Assembly (NCBI RefSeq): GCF_004362395.1
Contig: NZ_SNWE01000003.1
Coordinates: forward strand, 62,001 to 126,000
From: Salegentibacter sp. 24
GTDB lineage: Bacteria; Bacteroidota; Bacteroidia; Flavobacteriales; Flavobacteriaceae
DNA length: 64,000 nucleotides
Reading direction: 5' to 3'
Part shown: positions 45,170-53,622 of the stretch, in pieces
Layout: every line of letters begins with the position of its first letter
Numbering within the stretch: position 1 is the first letter of the stretch
The notes under the pieces: generated by a model
Told to the model about the DNA's origin: nothing
Database searches by the model: none
Seen by the model: only the letters and a program-made list of their open reading frames with translations
Position numbers and translations under genes: made by a program

Positions 45170-46936
45170 TTATTTTATAAAGGCCTTAACCAGTTTAACC
45201 GGCATATCATCTATATTTTCAATGGTAAAACTCTTTACACTTGCCGGTATAACGAAAGTCTCTGCATAGTGGAAAACCGATGAAACCCCTGAAATTTTCA
45301 CTTTAACCTTACCGCCTTCAACCAAACTAAAAATTTGCATCCGGTTATTTGATTTTATAGAGACCTCTTTTTTAATAGTATACCGATGAATATCATAGAG
45401 ATGTTCCTTATGAGTAGGTAAATGTTCCAACTCCCAGTCATTATTTGCTTCAATAAGCCTTGGAGAAGAGATCAATTCATCCTTGACTGTGTTACCAGAT
45501 CGGTCAAAATTTAAATTTTGCATCCCCCTTTCTATATTAATGGGCCGGGGTTTTCCATCCAGGTCTAACCTCAACCAATCATACATTTTAAAGGTATAAA
45601 TGTAGGGCGTGGAACTAATTTCAAGGACAAGGTTGTTTTTTCCAGACCCATGAATAGTTCCGGGCGGAATTAAATAGAGCTCATGTTTATTGGCTTCAAA
45701 CGTCTGAATATAATCGCTGATTTCCAATTCCTTATTATTCTCCAGACTGTATTGGAGTGCTGTTTTAAAGGAAGCAGGTGTTACGCCCTGTTGAAAGCCT
45801 AAATAAACCTTAGCATTTTCCTTTTTATCAAGAATATAATAGGTCTCCTCCTGGGTGATGTTTTCACCAAAATTTTTCTTTATATAATCCTTTTGGGGAT
45901 GACATTGGATTGATAGATTGCCTCCATCAAAAGTATCCAGGAAATCGAATCGTATAGGGAACTCATATTTATAGGTGTCAAAATCACTACCTAAAATCTC
46001 CCTACCAGCATGGTACATTAAAAAGTCAAATGAAAATTCCAGCAAAAGGGCGGAGCTTTCAAAAAGGACTCCGTTTTCCGGTACAATTAATTCAAAGGAC
46101 CAGGCATAATTCACCACATCTTCCGACAGCCCCTTTATATGTTCTTTAATCCAGTGTCCTCCCCATGCGCCCGGTTCAAACCAGGGTCTGACCCGGATGG
46201 GACTTTGAACATAATCCTTAATTGCCTTGCGCCAGTGATCTCCCTTTAACCAGGTGATTTCTGATGTTCTTTGGCCATCAACGAGAAAATCAATATTATC
46301 CTTAATTGAGTTTTTATGTCTGTTCAGTACAGGCCAGTCAATAAAATAAAACCTTTTGTACATCTCCTTGGCAGGAAATGATTTTGAGGCACCAAGATTT
46401 GAAATTGATTCGGCGCGGCTGCGGAACTGGATTTCATTTTTACTGACTTCCATAAAAACACTTGGTCCTTTAACCGGTACTAATTCCGCTCCGATTCCAT
46501 AAAAAATAATGGGAGCTTTTCTTTCTATTTTACTTAAAGCAGCTAATTTTTTAGGATCGAAGAAGTCGATGAGCTCCAGATCTGAAACTCTTCCGAATAT
46601 AGGATCATTCCCACCAAGGTAGGGTTCTATCATTTGCTCAATATCCTTTTCACTTTTCATAGCATCTTCCACATTTATCCAATGTGGATAAAGGTCGATT
46701 TCGTGAAAGGCCTGAGTAAGTTCCTTCCTTACTGACTCAAAAATAATTCCCACATATCCGTCAATTTTAATCACTGAGCTCTGGGAAAGGCCATTAGCAA
46801 GGGATTGATAACCCCGGGATATCAAATCAGGGCCTATATCAAAGGAAGGATAAATATTATATTGGTTAGCAATACTTTTTCTTTCTACCGGCAATTCCAA
46901 TTGTCCGGTTTTTCTAATTTCTCTTGTTTCAGTCAT
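45170..46936 (-). CDS. manA: class I mannose-6-phosphate isomerase-like protein (long form)
   Basis: This 588-residue protein has a cupin-type phosphomannose isomerase core in its middle and C-terminal parts. Candidate metal ligands are the His in LSIQCHPQKDY (about residue 365) and the His in YLIPPGTIHGSG (about 440), with EETYYILDKKENAKVYLGFQ between them. The first 200 residues are an extra domain (for example GYVGIIFESVRKELTQAFHE) that resembles the nucleotide-kinase-like N-terminal part of long Bacteroidota relatives. It would convert mannose-6-phosphate to fructose-6-phosphate after the ROK kinase. A GntR-type palindrome lies about 170 bases upstream. Confidence 0.82.
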   Translation of the reverse strand: MTETREIRKTGQLELPVERKSIANQYNIYPSFDIGPDLISRGYQSLANGLSQSSVIKIDGYVGIIFESVRKELTQAFHEIDLYPHWINVEDAMKSEKDIEQMIEPYLGGNDPIFGRVSDLELIDFFDPKKLAALSKIERKAPIIFYGIGAELVPVKGPSVFMEVSKNEIQFRSRAESISNLGASKSFPAKEMYKRFYFIDWPVLNRHKNSIKDNIDFLVDGQRTSEITWLKGDHWRKAIKDYVQSPIRVRPWFEPGAWGGHWIKEHIKGLSEDVVNYAWSFELIVPENGVLFESSALLLEFSFDFLMYHAGREILGSDFDTYKYEFPIRFDFLDTFDGGNLSIQCHPQKDYIKKNFGENITQEETYYILDKKENAKVYLGFQQGVTPASFKTALQYSLENNKELEISDYIQTFEANKHELYLIPPGTIHGSGKNNLVLEISSTPYIYTFKMYDWLRLDLDGKPRPINIERGMQNLNFDRSGNTVKDELISSPRLIEANNDWELEHLPTHKEHLYDIHRYTIKKEVSIKSNNRMQIFSLVEGGKVKVKISGVSSVFHYAETFVIPASVKSFTIENIDDMPVKLVKAFIK

Positions 46937-46942
46937 TTTTTC

Positions 46943-47089
46943 TTATTGATTTTCAAAAATAGCAGCTCTTCCATAGGCTTCGATTAAGGCTCCCTGATGC
47001 AGTAGCCAGTAATATCTTCCCTTATCATTTCCTGACCAGTCTTCGTAAAAAAGGATAAAAATTAACTTCGAAAATTTTATTTTTCCTAC
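46943..47089 (-). pseudogene. possible coding remnant before the isomerase gene
   Basis: A minus-strand open frame without ATG reads FYEDWSGNDKGRYYWLLHQG and then ALIEAYGRAAIFENQ before its stop, 7 bases from the isomerase start codon. The composition is protein-like, so it may be a tail of a lost gene. Family unknown. Confidence 0.3.
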
Positions 47090-47107
47090 CTAGAATATTA
47101 AGTTCGT

Positions 47108-47121
47108 ATGTTTATACATAT
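47108..47121. promoter_or_regulatory. candidate GntR operator upstream of isomerase gene
   Basis: TATGT-TTAT-ACATA is a palindrome of the GT-N4-AC type used by GntR/HutC-type repressors. The same TATGT-N4-ACATA pattern occurs upstream of the GH92 gene at 49671. Confidence 0.5.
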
Positions 47122-47194
47122 ATAAACTGAGCAAAATTTTACACACTCAGCTATTTGCTCTATGGAATTGATTCCACTGGTTAATAAATAATTA

Positions 47195-49573
47195 TCATTC
47201 CAATTCCGTAAACAAATTCTTATTAGGAGTGTCTCCTAGGGTCATTTCTAAAACGGCTCCCTCTTTTAAGGTGGAGAAATTAATCTCTCGTTCTCTATAA
47301 GGTTCTCCATTTAGGGACATTGACTGCAGGTAATAATTTCCTGGTTTATTGTTTTCTGTGCTTATGATAATTGTATTACCATATCCATTTTCAATCTCTA
47401 TTTTATCGTAAAGGGGACTTCCTATTTGAAAAGATGGGTTTATCTCGGTTAAGCCTTTCACATCAAATAAACCCATGGAAGACATGACATACCAGGCTCC
47501 TAATTGCCCCTGGTCTTCATCCTGACCGTAACCGTAACCGTGAATTCCTCCTGTTCCGTAAAAATCATTACATATTTTTCGGACCCACTTTTGTGTAAGC
47601 CATGGATGGTCGGTAAAATTAAACAACCAGGAAATATGTAAATTAGGCTGGTTACCTTGATTATAAAGATATTTCAGACCTGCAAAAGCATCTATTTCTT
47701 CCCCACCGAACTTGGTTTTTTCCGAAACAGTGAAAATAGAATCCAATCTTTTTACGAATTTATCCTCGCCCATGGTCTGAACAAGCTCCCGGGGGGTATG
47801 TGGAACATAAAAGGTATACTGCCAGGCATTTCCTTCCTGAAATCCAACCCAGGGCTCAAAGGGATCAAAATCTTCCAGGAATTCACCTGAGGCAAGTTTC
47901 GGTCTGACAAAATCCATCTCCTTATCATAAATATTTCGCCAGTTGTCTGAAAGTTCCATCAGCTGCTTATATTTTTCCTCTTTTCCCAAAGCTTTAGCAA
48001 ACTGTGCAACGGCATAACTACTATAACTATATTCCAAAGCATGGGAAACCGAAAATGCAGAGCCTTCGGGAGAGGTATCCCAACCGGGAACATAGTCTAT
48101 ATAGCCTTTATTGATAAATTGCCCGAGATCGGTCTTACCTGCTCCTTCATTTCTATTGATATGTTTGACCTCATTTTCATAGGCCGCCTTAAATGCCAGT
48201 TCAACATCATAATCCCTGATCCCTGCCTGGTAAGCCGATGCGATGATCAGGCCAACGAAATTAGTTCCAACACCAGAGACGAATTTTGAGTTAGCCAGTC
48301 CATCTCCTAACCACCCGGAATTTTGATATACCCTTAAATGGGTCTGAACAAAATCATTATAATATTCTGGCCAAACCAGGGCCCATAATTGTGTGAGATT
48401 CCAATAAGCTCCCCACACAGAGTCCGTGTTATAAAAATTAAATTCAGGTTCCCCATTTTGATCTAATGGAATCTGACCTATGCTGCCATCGTTTTCAGGA
48501 AAAGTTCCTCCCACATCACTTGCTAAGCCTCTTCCTAACAAGGCATGATATAAACCCGTATAAAATTTAGTTTTATTAACCTCTGAGCTATCGGTAATTT
48601 TTATTTTACTTAATTCTCTAGTCCAGCTTTCTTCTGCTTGCTTCTTTGCCATTTCGAAGCTTAAGTCCTCCCCTTCCTTAGCATAATTTTCCCTCGCGTT
48701 TTCTATCGAGGTATAAGAAAATCCTGTTTTAACCTCTATGGATTCCTCCGCAGCTGTGGCATACTTCAAATATAATCCCGCCCCTATTCCTTGAATTGAA
48801 TCTTTATCAAATTTTTTATCACCAAGGAAGGTGCCTACTGACTGGGGGTCCTTACTTACAGCTCCAGAAAAATACATCCGAATTTCACCCTCAGGCTGGT
48901 ACTTCTTCACATATTCCGGATAGGTAATAACCCAACCTTCAATAGTATTTGTCTTTTGATTGAACCAAACTGACGCATCTTTAACTTTACCGCTTTCCCC
49001 TAGCTGGTTTCCAATGTCGAATATCAAATAAGAATTCTCATGCTCAGGAAAAGTATATTTATGAAAGCCCACTCTTTCCGTGGCAGTAAGCTCTGCCTTT
49101 ATATCATAATCTATTAATCTGACTTTATAATACCCTGGTCTGGCCACTTCATCTTCCTTTATGAACCTTGACCTATAACCCTGGTCTGGATTCTCTAAAG
49201 TCCCTGGAGTGGTTTGTAAATCTCCGTTTATGGCGGTAAAGAGAAACCCTCCAATTTGAAATTCATGAAGATTTGCGAAACCTTCAATACTTTGGTGCCT
49301 TTCATCATAGCCCACAGCCTCCCAGCCCTGTTCATTTCCATAACTGCCATTTGTGGAGGGACCTAATTTGGCCATTCCAAATGGAACTGCCGCTGGAGTA
49401 TAAAAAAACCAGCGACTATGAGCGGTACCAATATTAGGATCTACATAGGATAAAATATTACCCTCAGGCTTGTCATCTGTTGTTTTATCAGTTTTTAAAT
49501 TATTATCCTCACAACTGGTAAAAGCTAGAAGAAATGAGACAATTAATAAATTAAGCTTATTCATAATTTTCAT
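47195..49573 (-). CDS. GH92 family alpha-mannosidase, lipoprotein
   Basis: This is a 792-residue calcium-dependent exo-alpha-mannosidase of family GH92. The lipobox is AFTSC (Cys21). An N-terminal beta-sandwich (VDPNIGTAHSRWFFYTPAAV, VPFGMAKLGP) is followed by an (alpha/alpha)6 barrel. The likely acid is Glu580 in FQEGNAWQYTFYVPHT and the likely base lies in GQDEDQGQLGAWYVMSSMG (Asp684/Asp686), judged from family spacing. The usual GNEP motif reads GNQP here (Gln642). It would trim mannose from N-glycans or mannans at the surface or in the periplasm. It follows the GntR gene and has a candidate operator about 100 bases upstream. Confidence 0.92.
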   Translation of the reverse strand: MKIMNKLNLLIVSFLLAFTSCEDNNLKTDKTTDDKPEGNILSYVDPNIGTAHSRWFFYTPAAVPFGMAKLGPSTNGSYGNEQGWEAVGYDERHQSIEGFANLHEFQIGGFLFTAINGDLQTTPGTLENPDQGYRSRFIKEDEVARPGYYKVRLIDYDIKAELTATERVGFHKYTFPEHENSYLIFDIGNQLGESGKVKDASVWFNQKTNTIEGWVITYPEYVKKYQPEGEIRMYFSGAVSKDPQSVGTFLGDKKFDKDSIQGIGAGLYLKYATAAEESIEVKTGFSYTSIENARENYAKEGEDLSFEMAKKQAEESWTRELSKIKITDSSEVNKTKFYTGLYHALLGRGLASDVGGTFPENDGSIGQIPLDQNGEPEFNFYNTDSVWGAYWNLTQLWALVWPEYYNDFVQTHLRVYQNSGWLGDGLANSKFVSGVGTNFVGLIIASAYQAGIRDYDVELAFKAAYENEVKHINRNEGAGKTDLGQFINKGYIDYVPGWDTSPEGSAFSVSHALEYSYSSYAVAQFAKALGKEEKYKQLMELSDNWRNIYDKEMDFVRPKLASGEFLEDFDPFEPWVGFQEGNAWQYTFYVPHTPRELVQTMGEDKFVKRLDSIFTVSEKTKFGGEEIDAFAGLKYLYNQGNQPNLHISWLFNFTDHPWLTQKWVRKICNDFYGTGGIHGYGYGQDEDQGQLGAWYVMSSMGLFDVKGLTEINPSFQIGSPLYDKIEIENGYGNTIIISTENNKPGNYYLQSMSLNGEPYREREINFSTLKEGAVLEMTLGDTPNKNLFTELE

Positions 49574-49670
49574 GGTTATAGAAACAGGCTGGTAAAAAAT
49601 TTAATTTATCGAAAAACGAATATTTATTTTATAATATAAAACAACATCAATATTAGCATATTTATGTGCA

Positions 49671-49684
49671 TATGTACAAACATA
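49671..49684. promoter_or_regulatory. candidate GntR operator upstream of the mannosidase gene
   Basis: TATGT-ACAA-ACATA lies between the GntR gene and the GH92 gene, 98 bases from the GH92 start, in an AT-rich stretch with several overlapping TATGTGCATATG-like repeats. It matches the site at 47108 in both half-sites and spacing. Confidence 0.55.
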
Positions 49685-49818
49685 TAAAATACAAATGATA
49701 TTTTCTTAATTTATATCGCATTTTTTTATCTAGTGCTAAACAAATCGACTTAATTTTTGCGAATTACGGGCCGTTTCACCAATAGTTAGAACAATAATAC
49801 TTTAACAGGTTGAAATAA

Positions 49819-50547
49819 TTATCGAGTGCTTTCTATGGTATAGAGAAAACTATCAGCCTTATAATATCCGATATTATATTCAATGGGACGTTCCCCTTGA
49901 TCAAAAACGAATCTTCTTCTTAAAAGGACCGGGGAACCCTCGGGTATTTCTAACCTGTTGGCGATAAAGTCATCTGCTGCAGTAGCACTGATTTCTTCCT
50001 TGGAAATAGCAGCAATTACAGATTTTTCCTTCTCCAACATTTCATATAATGGACGAGTAAAATCTTCGTCTCCTGTGAGTTCCACCCTGGGATGAAAATA
50101 GGAGGTAAAATATACAAAAGGCTCATTTGGTTTCCCTCGCACCCGTTCCATTTTAAGCACCTTCACCCCTTTTTTAATCTCAAAAAATTTAGCCAGATCA
50201 TCATCAACCGCTACCCAGCTTAAATGAAGTTCAAAGTTTTTGATGGGAATGCCCCGTAATTTCATTTCCTGAGAAAAACTAAGCCAGTTATTGGATTTCG
50301 AACTTACCGGTTTAGGTGCTACTTTGGTTCCGGCACGTTTTTTTCTTATTAACAAGCCTTCAAAAACCAGTTTTTTTATTGCCTGCCTCACTGTTGATCT
50401 TGAAATTGCCAATTTCTTAGCTAATTCAACTTCACTGGGAAGAATTTTTCCATTTCGATATTCTTCTTCCTGAATCATTTCCCGTAACAAGCCTTCCACC
50501 TGGGCATGAAGTGGGACGGGGCTTTTATGATCAATAGATAATTTCAT
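49819..50547 (-). CDS. GntR-family regulator with UTRA domain
   Basis: This is a 242-residue HutC-subfamily repressor. The winged helix (residues about 10-75) reads LPSEVELAKKLAISRSTVRQ and AIKKLVFEGLLIRKKRAGT. The UTRA ligand domain (about 95-240) has VLKMERVRGKPNEPFVYFTS and LEIPEGSPVLLRRRFVFD. UTRA domains usually sense a sugar phosphate; with a mannosidase, kinase and isomerase nearby, mannose-6-phosphate or a related compound is the likely inducer (inference). It lies directly upstream of GH92 on the same strand. Confidence 0.92.
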   Translation of the reverse strand: MKLSIDHKSPVPLHAQVEGLLREMIQEEEYRNGKILPSEVELAKKLAISRSTVRQAIKKLVFEGLLIRKKRAGTKVAPKPVSSKSNNWLSFSQEMKLRGIPIKNFELHLSWVAVDDDLAKFFEIKKGVKVLKMERVRGKPNEPFVYFTSYFHPRVELTGDEDFTRPLYEMLEKEKSVIAAISKEEISATAADDFIANRLEIPEGSPVLLRRRFVFDQGERPIEYNIGYYKADSFLYTIESTR

Positions 50548-50854
50548 AGGCTAAGGTTGATTAATATACAATACTACCAATTTTCTGCTTAGAGGGGAAT
50601 TTTTATGTTAAAAAATATAAAGGCATTTAAAAATCTCATTCTTAATCCTTAAAAAAACTCCTGCGCTACTTTTTGATCCAGTTAGAATTAATTTTTTTAA
50701 ATAGGATAAATGTTCACCCAGGTTTGTTATTTATGAATTTTAATATTTTAAATATTTTCTGGATATTAGCAAAAATAACCCTGGGTAAAAGAGCACTTAT
50801 ACCTAATTTTAATGAATTAAACCTTGCGTTAGAATATCCTAAAATTAATAGAAA
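50548..50854. other. divergent intergenic region of the regulator and the PRiA4b-like gene
   Basis: About 300 bases of AT-rich sequence should carry the GntR promoter and that of the plus-strand gene at 50855. A 61-codon plus-strand frame is present but has no supporting motif. No TATGT-N4-ACATA copy occurs here. Confidence 0.4.
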
Positions 50855-51487
50855 TTGAAGAAACCGATAAAACTTAAAATTACCCTAAAAGACCTTCCGC
50901 ATAAATGTTATCGTAAATTACTGGTGCCCGAAGAAATCAATATGCGTCAGTTGCATTTTGTAATTCAGGAATCTTTTGGCTGGCTTAATGCCCACCTGTT
51001 TGAATTTAGTGATGCCAAGGCACAACAAAGTATTAGTGTAGGAATGCCTGATGATTTTGAAATGGAATGGATCGGTCCGGAAAAGCAAATTGCTCATAAG
51101 GTCCAACTAAAAGAAGCTTTCCTGGAAGGCTTGGAAGGAAAAGATTTTTGGTATAACTATGATTTTGGAGATGATTGGTGGCACCAGATTTCATTTTTAA
51201 AAACTACTAAGAAAGAAATAGAGGACTTTCAGGGAATACCGGTGTGTCTGGAGGCTGAAGGAAAATGCCCTCCGGAAGACGTCGGCGGCCCCTATGGCTA
51301 TGCAGAATTTCTCAAAACCATAAGAAACAAAAAACATCCCGAATATAAAGAAACCAGGAGTTGGTATGGATTGGAAAAGAACGAAGAATTTAATGAAAAC
51401 CTGGTAAATCTGAAAGATATCAATTATCGATTACAGGATTTTTACCATTCGGAAGAATGGAAAGATGACTCTTATGAACTATTCTAA
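50855..51487 (+). CDS. plasmid pRiA4b ORF-3-like domain protein
   Basis: This 210-residue protein has KLKITLKDLPHKCYRKLLVP and then MRQLHFVIQESFGWLNAHLF, FWYNYDFGDDWWHQISFLK, and CPPEDVGGPYGYAEFLKTI, all landmarks of the PRiA4b ORF-3-like domain. The first conserved strand starts close to the TTG codon at 50855; an in-frame stop lies just 2 codons upstream, and the next ATG would cut off conserved sequence, so TTG is the likely start. Function is unknown. It is the only plus-strand gene in this part of the locus. Confidence 0.85.
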   Translation: MKKPIKLKITLKDLPHKCYRKLLVPEEINMRQLHFVIQESFGWLNAHLFEFSDAKAQQSISVGMPDDFEMEWIGPEKQIAHKVQLKEAFLEGLEGKDFWYNYDFGDDWWHQISFLKTTKKEIEDFQGIPVCLEAEGKCPPEDVGGPYGYAEFLKTIRNKKHPEYKETRSWYGLEKNEEFNENLVNLKDINYRLQDFYHSEEWKDDSYELF

Positions 51488-51859
51488 GGCTTAAATGATA
51501 TAATGAGAAAATATAAATTAATACTTAAACATTAATTATTTTCAGAAACCAGGGAGAATAACTCTTTTAAGGAATGTATTTTATTGCCCGTAGAAAACGT
51601 CACCTCATTTTTTTCGAACCAAGTTCTTCAAAATTTGAAATTGTCGGCAACTCACCCGTTTACTTAGCTAATGACTAACAAAATAAAAGGATCAGCATCC
51701 TGGAAGCTCTTAGCCAAACTAGCTAATTGATTTATCAGGAAGTTGCCGAAGTACTTATTTCTTTCTAAGGATACTTTTTCCCAGAATTTGTATTAAAAAA
51801 CAGGATGCGAGCCATCTTCTTTATTTCTAAACTGCTATAACCCATGGGTTATTAAAAAT
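51488..51859. other. intergenic region, nothing firm
   Basis: Between convergent genes. A 35-codon plus-strand frame (starting near 51578, FEPSSSKFEIVGNSPVYLAN) has protein-like composition and may be a gene relic, but no family is recognised. No clear terminator hairpin was seen for either gene. Confidence 0.35.
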
Positions 51860-52831
51860 CTAGAGATAAGATTCACTCTTAATATTAATATTTTCACCTG
51901 CTCTATTTAATACATAACTAAATCCAGGATGGATGCAATAGGCCCCCACTTCTCCCTGCTTATTTAGAGCCAGTAATGCTACCTGAAAATCCTTATATCT
52001 ATTATTGCTCCTGATAATTCTTTTAATGGCAATTTCACAGGCTTCCTGTGGTGATTTTCCCTGTCTCATCAATTCTACTACCAAAAAACTACTGACATTC
52101 TTCATAATTTCTTCCCCCATACCTGTAGCTACAGCACCACCAATTTCATTATCTAAAAATAAACCTGCACCGATAATTGGAGAATCTCCTACCCTTCCCT
52201 GCATCTTGTAGGCTAAACCTGAAGTAGTACAGGCCCCGGCAATATCGCTGGCTTTATCTATGGCCAGCATGCCAATAGTATCGTGATTTTCAATATTGAT
52301 TATAGGTTTATATTCTTTCTCTTTCAACCATTTTTTCCAGTGCTTTTTAGAATTCTCAGTCAGGAGATTTGTAGGTTCAAACCCGTTTTGAATGGCGAAG
52401 TTATAAGCCCCTTCTCCCACCAGCATCACATGAGGTGTTTCTTCCATAACTTTTCGGGCAACTGCCACGGGGTGCTCTATGTTTTTTAGATAAGCCACAC
52501 TGCCACAATTTCCGTCCGGAGCCATGATACAGGCATCTAAAGTGACCTCCCCTTCCCTATCCGGAGCACCTCCCTTTCCTACAGTAGTATTTTCCAGGTT
52601 TGATTCTTCAATCATCACTCCTTGTTGCACCGCGTCCAGGGCAGGGATGCCTTCAGAAAGCAATTCCCCGGATTTTTTCCCAGCCTGGTGAAAATTCCAG
52701 GTGGTTATGGAAACCGGAAACTGGCCTGGTTTGCTTTGCGCACTGGCAAGATCAAAGGACAAATTACTGCCAACCAGGGGCAGACCTACTCCAGCAACCC
52801 CTATATTTCTTATAAAATTTCTTCTTTTCAT
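51860..52831 (-). CDS. glycosylasparaginase (N4-(beta-GlcNAc)-L-asparaginase)
   Basis: This 323-residue Ntn hydrolase cleaves the bond between asparagine and N-acetylglucosamine of degraded N-glycoproteins. A twin-arginine-like signal (KRRNFIRNIGVAGVG) suggests export. The auto-cleavage site is in NHDTIGMLAID, where Thr185 becomes the N-terminal nucleophile. ARG-containing substrate-binding KMQGRVGDSPIIGAGLFLDN and GGAVATGMGEEI follow, as in the human AGA relatives. Its presence is the strongest sign that this locus handles N-glycans. It lies downstream of cutC in the same direction. Confidence 0.92.
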   Translation of the reverse strand: MKRRNFIRNIGVAGVGLPLVGSNLSFDLASAQSKPGQFPVSITTWNFHQAGKKSGELLSEGIPALDAVQQGVMIEESNLENTTVGKGGAPDREGEVTLDACIMAPDGNCGSVAYLKNIEHPVAVARKVMEETPHVMLVGEGAYNFAIQNGFEPTNLLTENSKKHWKKWLKEKEYKPIINIENHDTIGMLAIDKASDIAGACTTSGLAYKMQGRVGDSPIIGAGLFLDNEIGGAVATGMGEEIMKNVSSFLVVELMRQGKSPQEACEIAIKRIIRSNNRYKDFQVALLALNKQGEVGAYCIHPGFSYVLNRAGENINIKSESYL

Positions 52832-52968
52832 AATTATTTAGCTTTACGTTTATTTCCTTAACAAGGTTTGTTTTCTTAGCTACCGCTGCCAGGTATAGGG
52901 TTCTAAATTCTCTTATTATTAGCAATTTCCACAAAAACCATAAATAAATATTCTTTCCTGGTTCAAAA

Positions 52969-53622
52969 TCATTTTAGTTTTCCTACTATTTGTTTCCCGT
53001 GATAAGCAGGGCCATCTAAAAAAGCATGTAACCTGGGAAGATTATCAGCTGTAATTCTTCCTGCCGCTATGATCTCGATGCTTTCCGGTGCTGTCTGAAT
53101 CATCCTCTTTAAAACATCCCTTCCTTCAAATGCTGTCTTAGCTCCGCCGGAAGTAAGTATACCCGATATTCCTTTAATTCCCGATAGCTCTTTTAGCGAT
53201 TTTAAAAGATCAGGTGTCTGGTCAATTGCCTTGTGCACCGTAAAGCTCATGGGAGAGGCTAGCCGGGATAAGCTGGTAATGACCTCTATATCTAAGCACT
53301 TATCTTCTTTTAATGCCCCAAAAACCACACCTTGTATTCCCATAGCTTTACAGGTTAACATCGCAGCTTCTATTTCATTTAATTCCTGTTTGGAATATAA
53401 AAAATTACCGCAGCGGGGTCGGATCATTACTCGCAGGGGAATATTAATATTTTTCAATACCGCTTTGATCAATTTCTCAGAAGGGGTTAACCCATCGAGC
53501 TGCAAATCCGCGCAAAGTTCAAGGCGATCTGCCCCTTTTTTTTCCGCAGCAATTGCCTGTTCCAAAGTTTCCACACAGGCTTCCTTGAGATAGGCCATAG
53601 ATGGTAGCATCCCCTTATTCAT
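52969..53622 (-). CDS. cutC: CutC family protein
   Basis: This 217-residue TIM-barrel protein of the CutC family carries the conserved ETLEQAIAAEKKGADRLELC, PLRVMIRPRCGNFLYS, GVVFGALKEDKCLDI, MSFTVHKAIDQTPD and GISGILTSGGAKTAFEG. CutC was named for copper homeostasis, but that role is doubtful in bacteria and the catalytic function is not settled. Here it overlaps the preceding BNR-propeller gene by 8 bases and sits with glycosidases, which suggests a role in glycan metabolism (inference). The start may also be the Met at residue 9. Confidence 0.9.
   Translation of the reverse strand: MNKGMLPSMAYLKEACVETLEQAIAAEKKGADRLELCADLQLDGLTPSEKLIKAVLKNINIPLRVMIRPRCGNFLYSKQELNEIEAAMLTCKAMGIQGVVFGALKEDKCLDIEVITSLSRLASPMSFTVHKAIDQTPDLLKSLKELSGIKGISGILTSGGAKTAFEGRDVLKRMIQTAPESIEIIAAGRITADNLPRLHAFLDGPAYHGKQIVGKLK

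Noticed and set aside
47195-49573. Idea that the mannosidase lacks its catalytic acid and is a mannose phosphodiesterase
   Set aside because: By spacing to the DED motif, the acid corresponds to Glu580 in EGNAWQY, which is present; only the separate GNEP Glu is changed.
50673-50858. 61-codon plus-strand frame before the PRiA4b-like gene
   Set aside because: AT-rich, no motif, and it would overlap the better supported gene start.
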